A stretch of DNA of 64,000 bases from an uncultured Anaerolineae bacterium (GTDB taxonomy: Bacteria > Chloroflexota > Anaerolineae > J036 > Brachytrichaceae), in contig CALIMH010000012.1 in NCBI GenBank assembly GCA_938028725.1, positions 62,001-126,000 on the forward strand. The letters run 5' to 3'. Each line of letters starts with the position of its first letter. Position 1 is the first letter of the stretch. The translations under genes and the position numbers were made by a program. Shown piece after piece: positions 63,554 through 64,000 of the stretch. The notes under the pieces are model-generated. The model searched no databases. It was not told the DNA's origin and saw only the letters and a list, made by a program, of their open reading frames with translations.

Positions 63554-64000
63554 ATGGGCGGCCCTCTTGGTACGCTGCTTGCTGGTGTTGCAGAAGGTGA
63601 CTGGTTGCGGGTGCTGTCGAGCGTCAGCGTGATCGCTGCCCTGCTGCTGGTCGCGCTGCCGCTGCACGAGTTGGCGCACGCGCTGACAGCCAAGTGGTTG
63701 GGCGACGACACGGCAGAACGGCTTGGGCGCGTCACCCTCAACCCGTTGGCACATCTGGATGTGTTCGGCACGCTGCTGGTGCTCCTCGCCGGCTTCGGCT
63801 GGGCCAAGCCGGTGCCGGTAAATCCGTATCGCTTGCGGACTGACCCCCGCACCGGCATGGCGCTGGTGGCTATAGCAGGGCCGCTGACTAACCTGTTGCT
63901 GGCAGTTGCAGCAGCGCTGATCTTCCGCCTTGCGAGTGGCCTGAATATCCTGGAGGGCTATGGGCCGCTCGGTCCCTTCCTAGGTGGCTGGCTAGGCGAG
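63554..64000 (+). CDS. Site-2 protease family M50 metallopeptidase, 3'-truncated by the window
   Basis: This intramembrane zinc protease gene runs off the window after 149 codons. The first helix ([17 protein letters not shown]) ends in the HELAH zinc motif (residues 38-42), and [11 protein letters not shown] gives the NPxxH-type third-ligand region common in this M50B subfamily (relatives of SpoIVFB and Rip). Further helices follow ([27 protein letters not shown]). It is divergent from the molybdenum hydroxylase operon. No PDZ domain is seen in the visible part. Confidence 0.9.
   Translation, partial: MGGPLGTLLAGVAEGDWLRVLSSVSVIAALLLVALPLHELAHALTAKWLGDDTAERLGRVTLNPLAHLDVFGTLLVLLAGFGWAKPVPVNPYRLRTDPRTGMALVAIAGPLTNLLLAVAAALIFRLASGLNILEGYGPLGPFLGGWLGE

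Overview
This is a gene-dense, GC-rich bacterial chromosome segment of about 64 kb. It looks like a member of the Chloroflexota, probably a phototrophic one. The strongest pointer is a clear geranylgeranyl reductase of the BchP/ChlP type at 4255-5484, an enzyme that finishes the (bacterio)chlorophyll tail. Supporting signs are a type II isopentenyl diphosphate isomerase, a secreted subtilase with the FLP-x-VLR C-terminus often seen in this phylum, MalF/MalG permeases without an ATPase gene beside them, and very compact operons joined by ATGA/GTGA overlaps. The phylum is an inference from gene content; no 16S rRNA gene is present. I see no insertion sequence, prophage, CRISPR array or integrase.

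Layout, left to right. 1-7.5 kb: a frameshifted SulP transporter, a DUF167 protein, hypF (minus strand), bchP, ndk and gltX. 7.6-12.8 kb: a secreted subtilase, an M20 metallopeptidase and a Gfo/Idh/MocA-aldo/keto reductase fusion. 12.8-15.5 kb (minus): rplU-rpmA-rpmE-tdk-hpt-hpt, a ribosomal-protein and nucleotide-salvage operon that runs on into the fusion gene. A tRNA-His with a strong terminator sits at 15.66-15.77 kb. 15.8-24.4 kb (minus): a long directon with a PstS-like lipoprotein, CCA-adding enzyme, yajC, trmD, a DUF92 membrane protein, a GH13 maltogenic-type amylase, and a cell-wall trio (LysM L,D-transpeptidase, LmbE deacetylase, Tat-exported L,D-transpeptidase). 24.5-31.6 kb (minus): a GntR/FadR regulator, korA and korB (2-oxoacid:ferredoxin oxidoreductase), then lipA, an esterase and a YbhN/AglD-type membrane protein.

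31.7-37.7 kb is a mixed region: a MazG-like pyrophosphohydrolase, a family-3 solute-binding protein, a DUF59 Fe-S protein, about 1.1 kb of apparently decayed DNA, thyX, a SirB1-like protein, and an ABC permease/ATPase pair whose ATPase has lost its nucleotide-binding motifs. 37.8-40.7 kb: sucC-hisG-hisF. 40.8-50.7 kb (minus): a large carbohydrate or polyol catabolic locus (two permeases, Tat-lipoprotein binding protein, FGGY kinase, Zn-type dehydrogenase, GpsA-like dehydrogenase, class III aminotransferase, second Zn-dehydrogenase) preceded by a promoter and a 10-bp-arm palindromic operator. 50.9-59.6 kb: cysS, an Ntn-hydrolase, a DUF6602-like protein, IDI-2, acpP with terminator, a flavin oxidoreductase, a YhhN membrane protein and the t6A/acetylation operon tsaE-tsaB-rimI. 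59.7-63.4 kb (minus): a three-subunit molybdenum hydroxylase. The window ends inside an M50 site-2 protease.

No single dramatic new system stands out. The items most worth a second look are the uncharacterised catabolic locus with its operator, the nucleotide-binding-dead ABC ATPase, the loss of zinc ligands in three unrelated proteins (thymidine kinase, ribosomal protein L31, one alcohol dehydrogenase), the Gfo-AKR fusion, the tandem hpt paralogues and the DUF6602-like protein with an altered nuclease motif.
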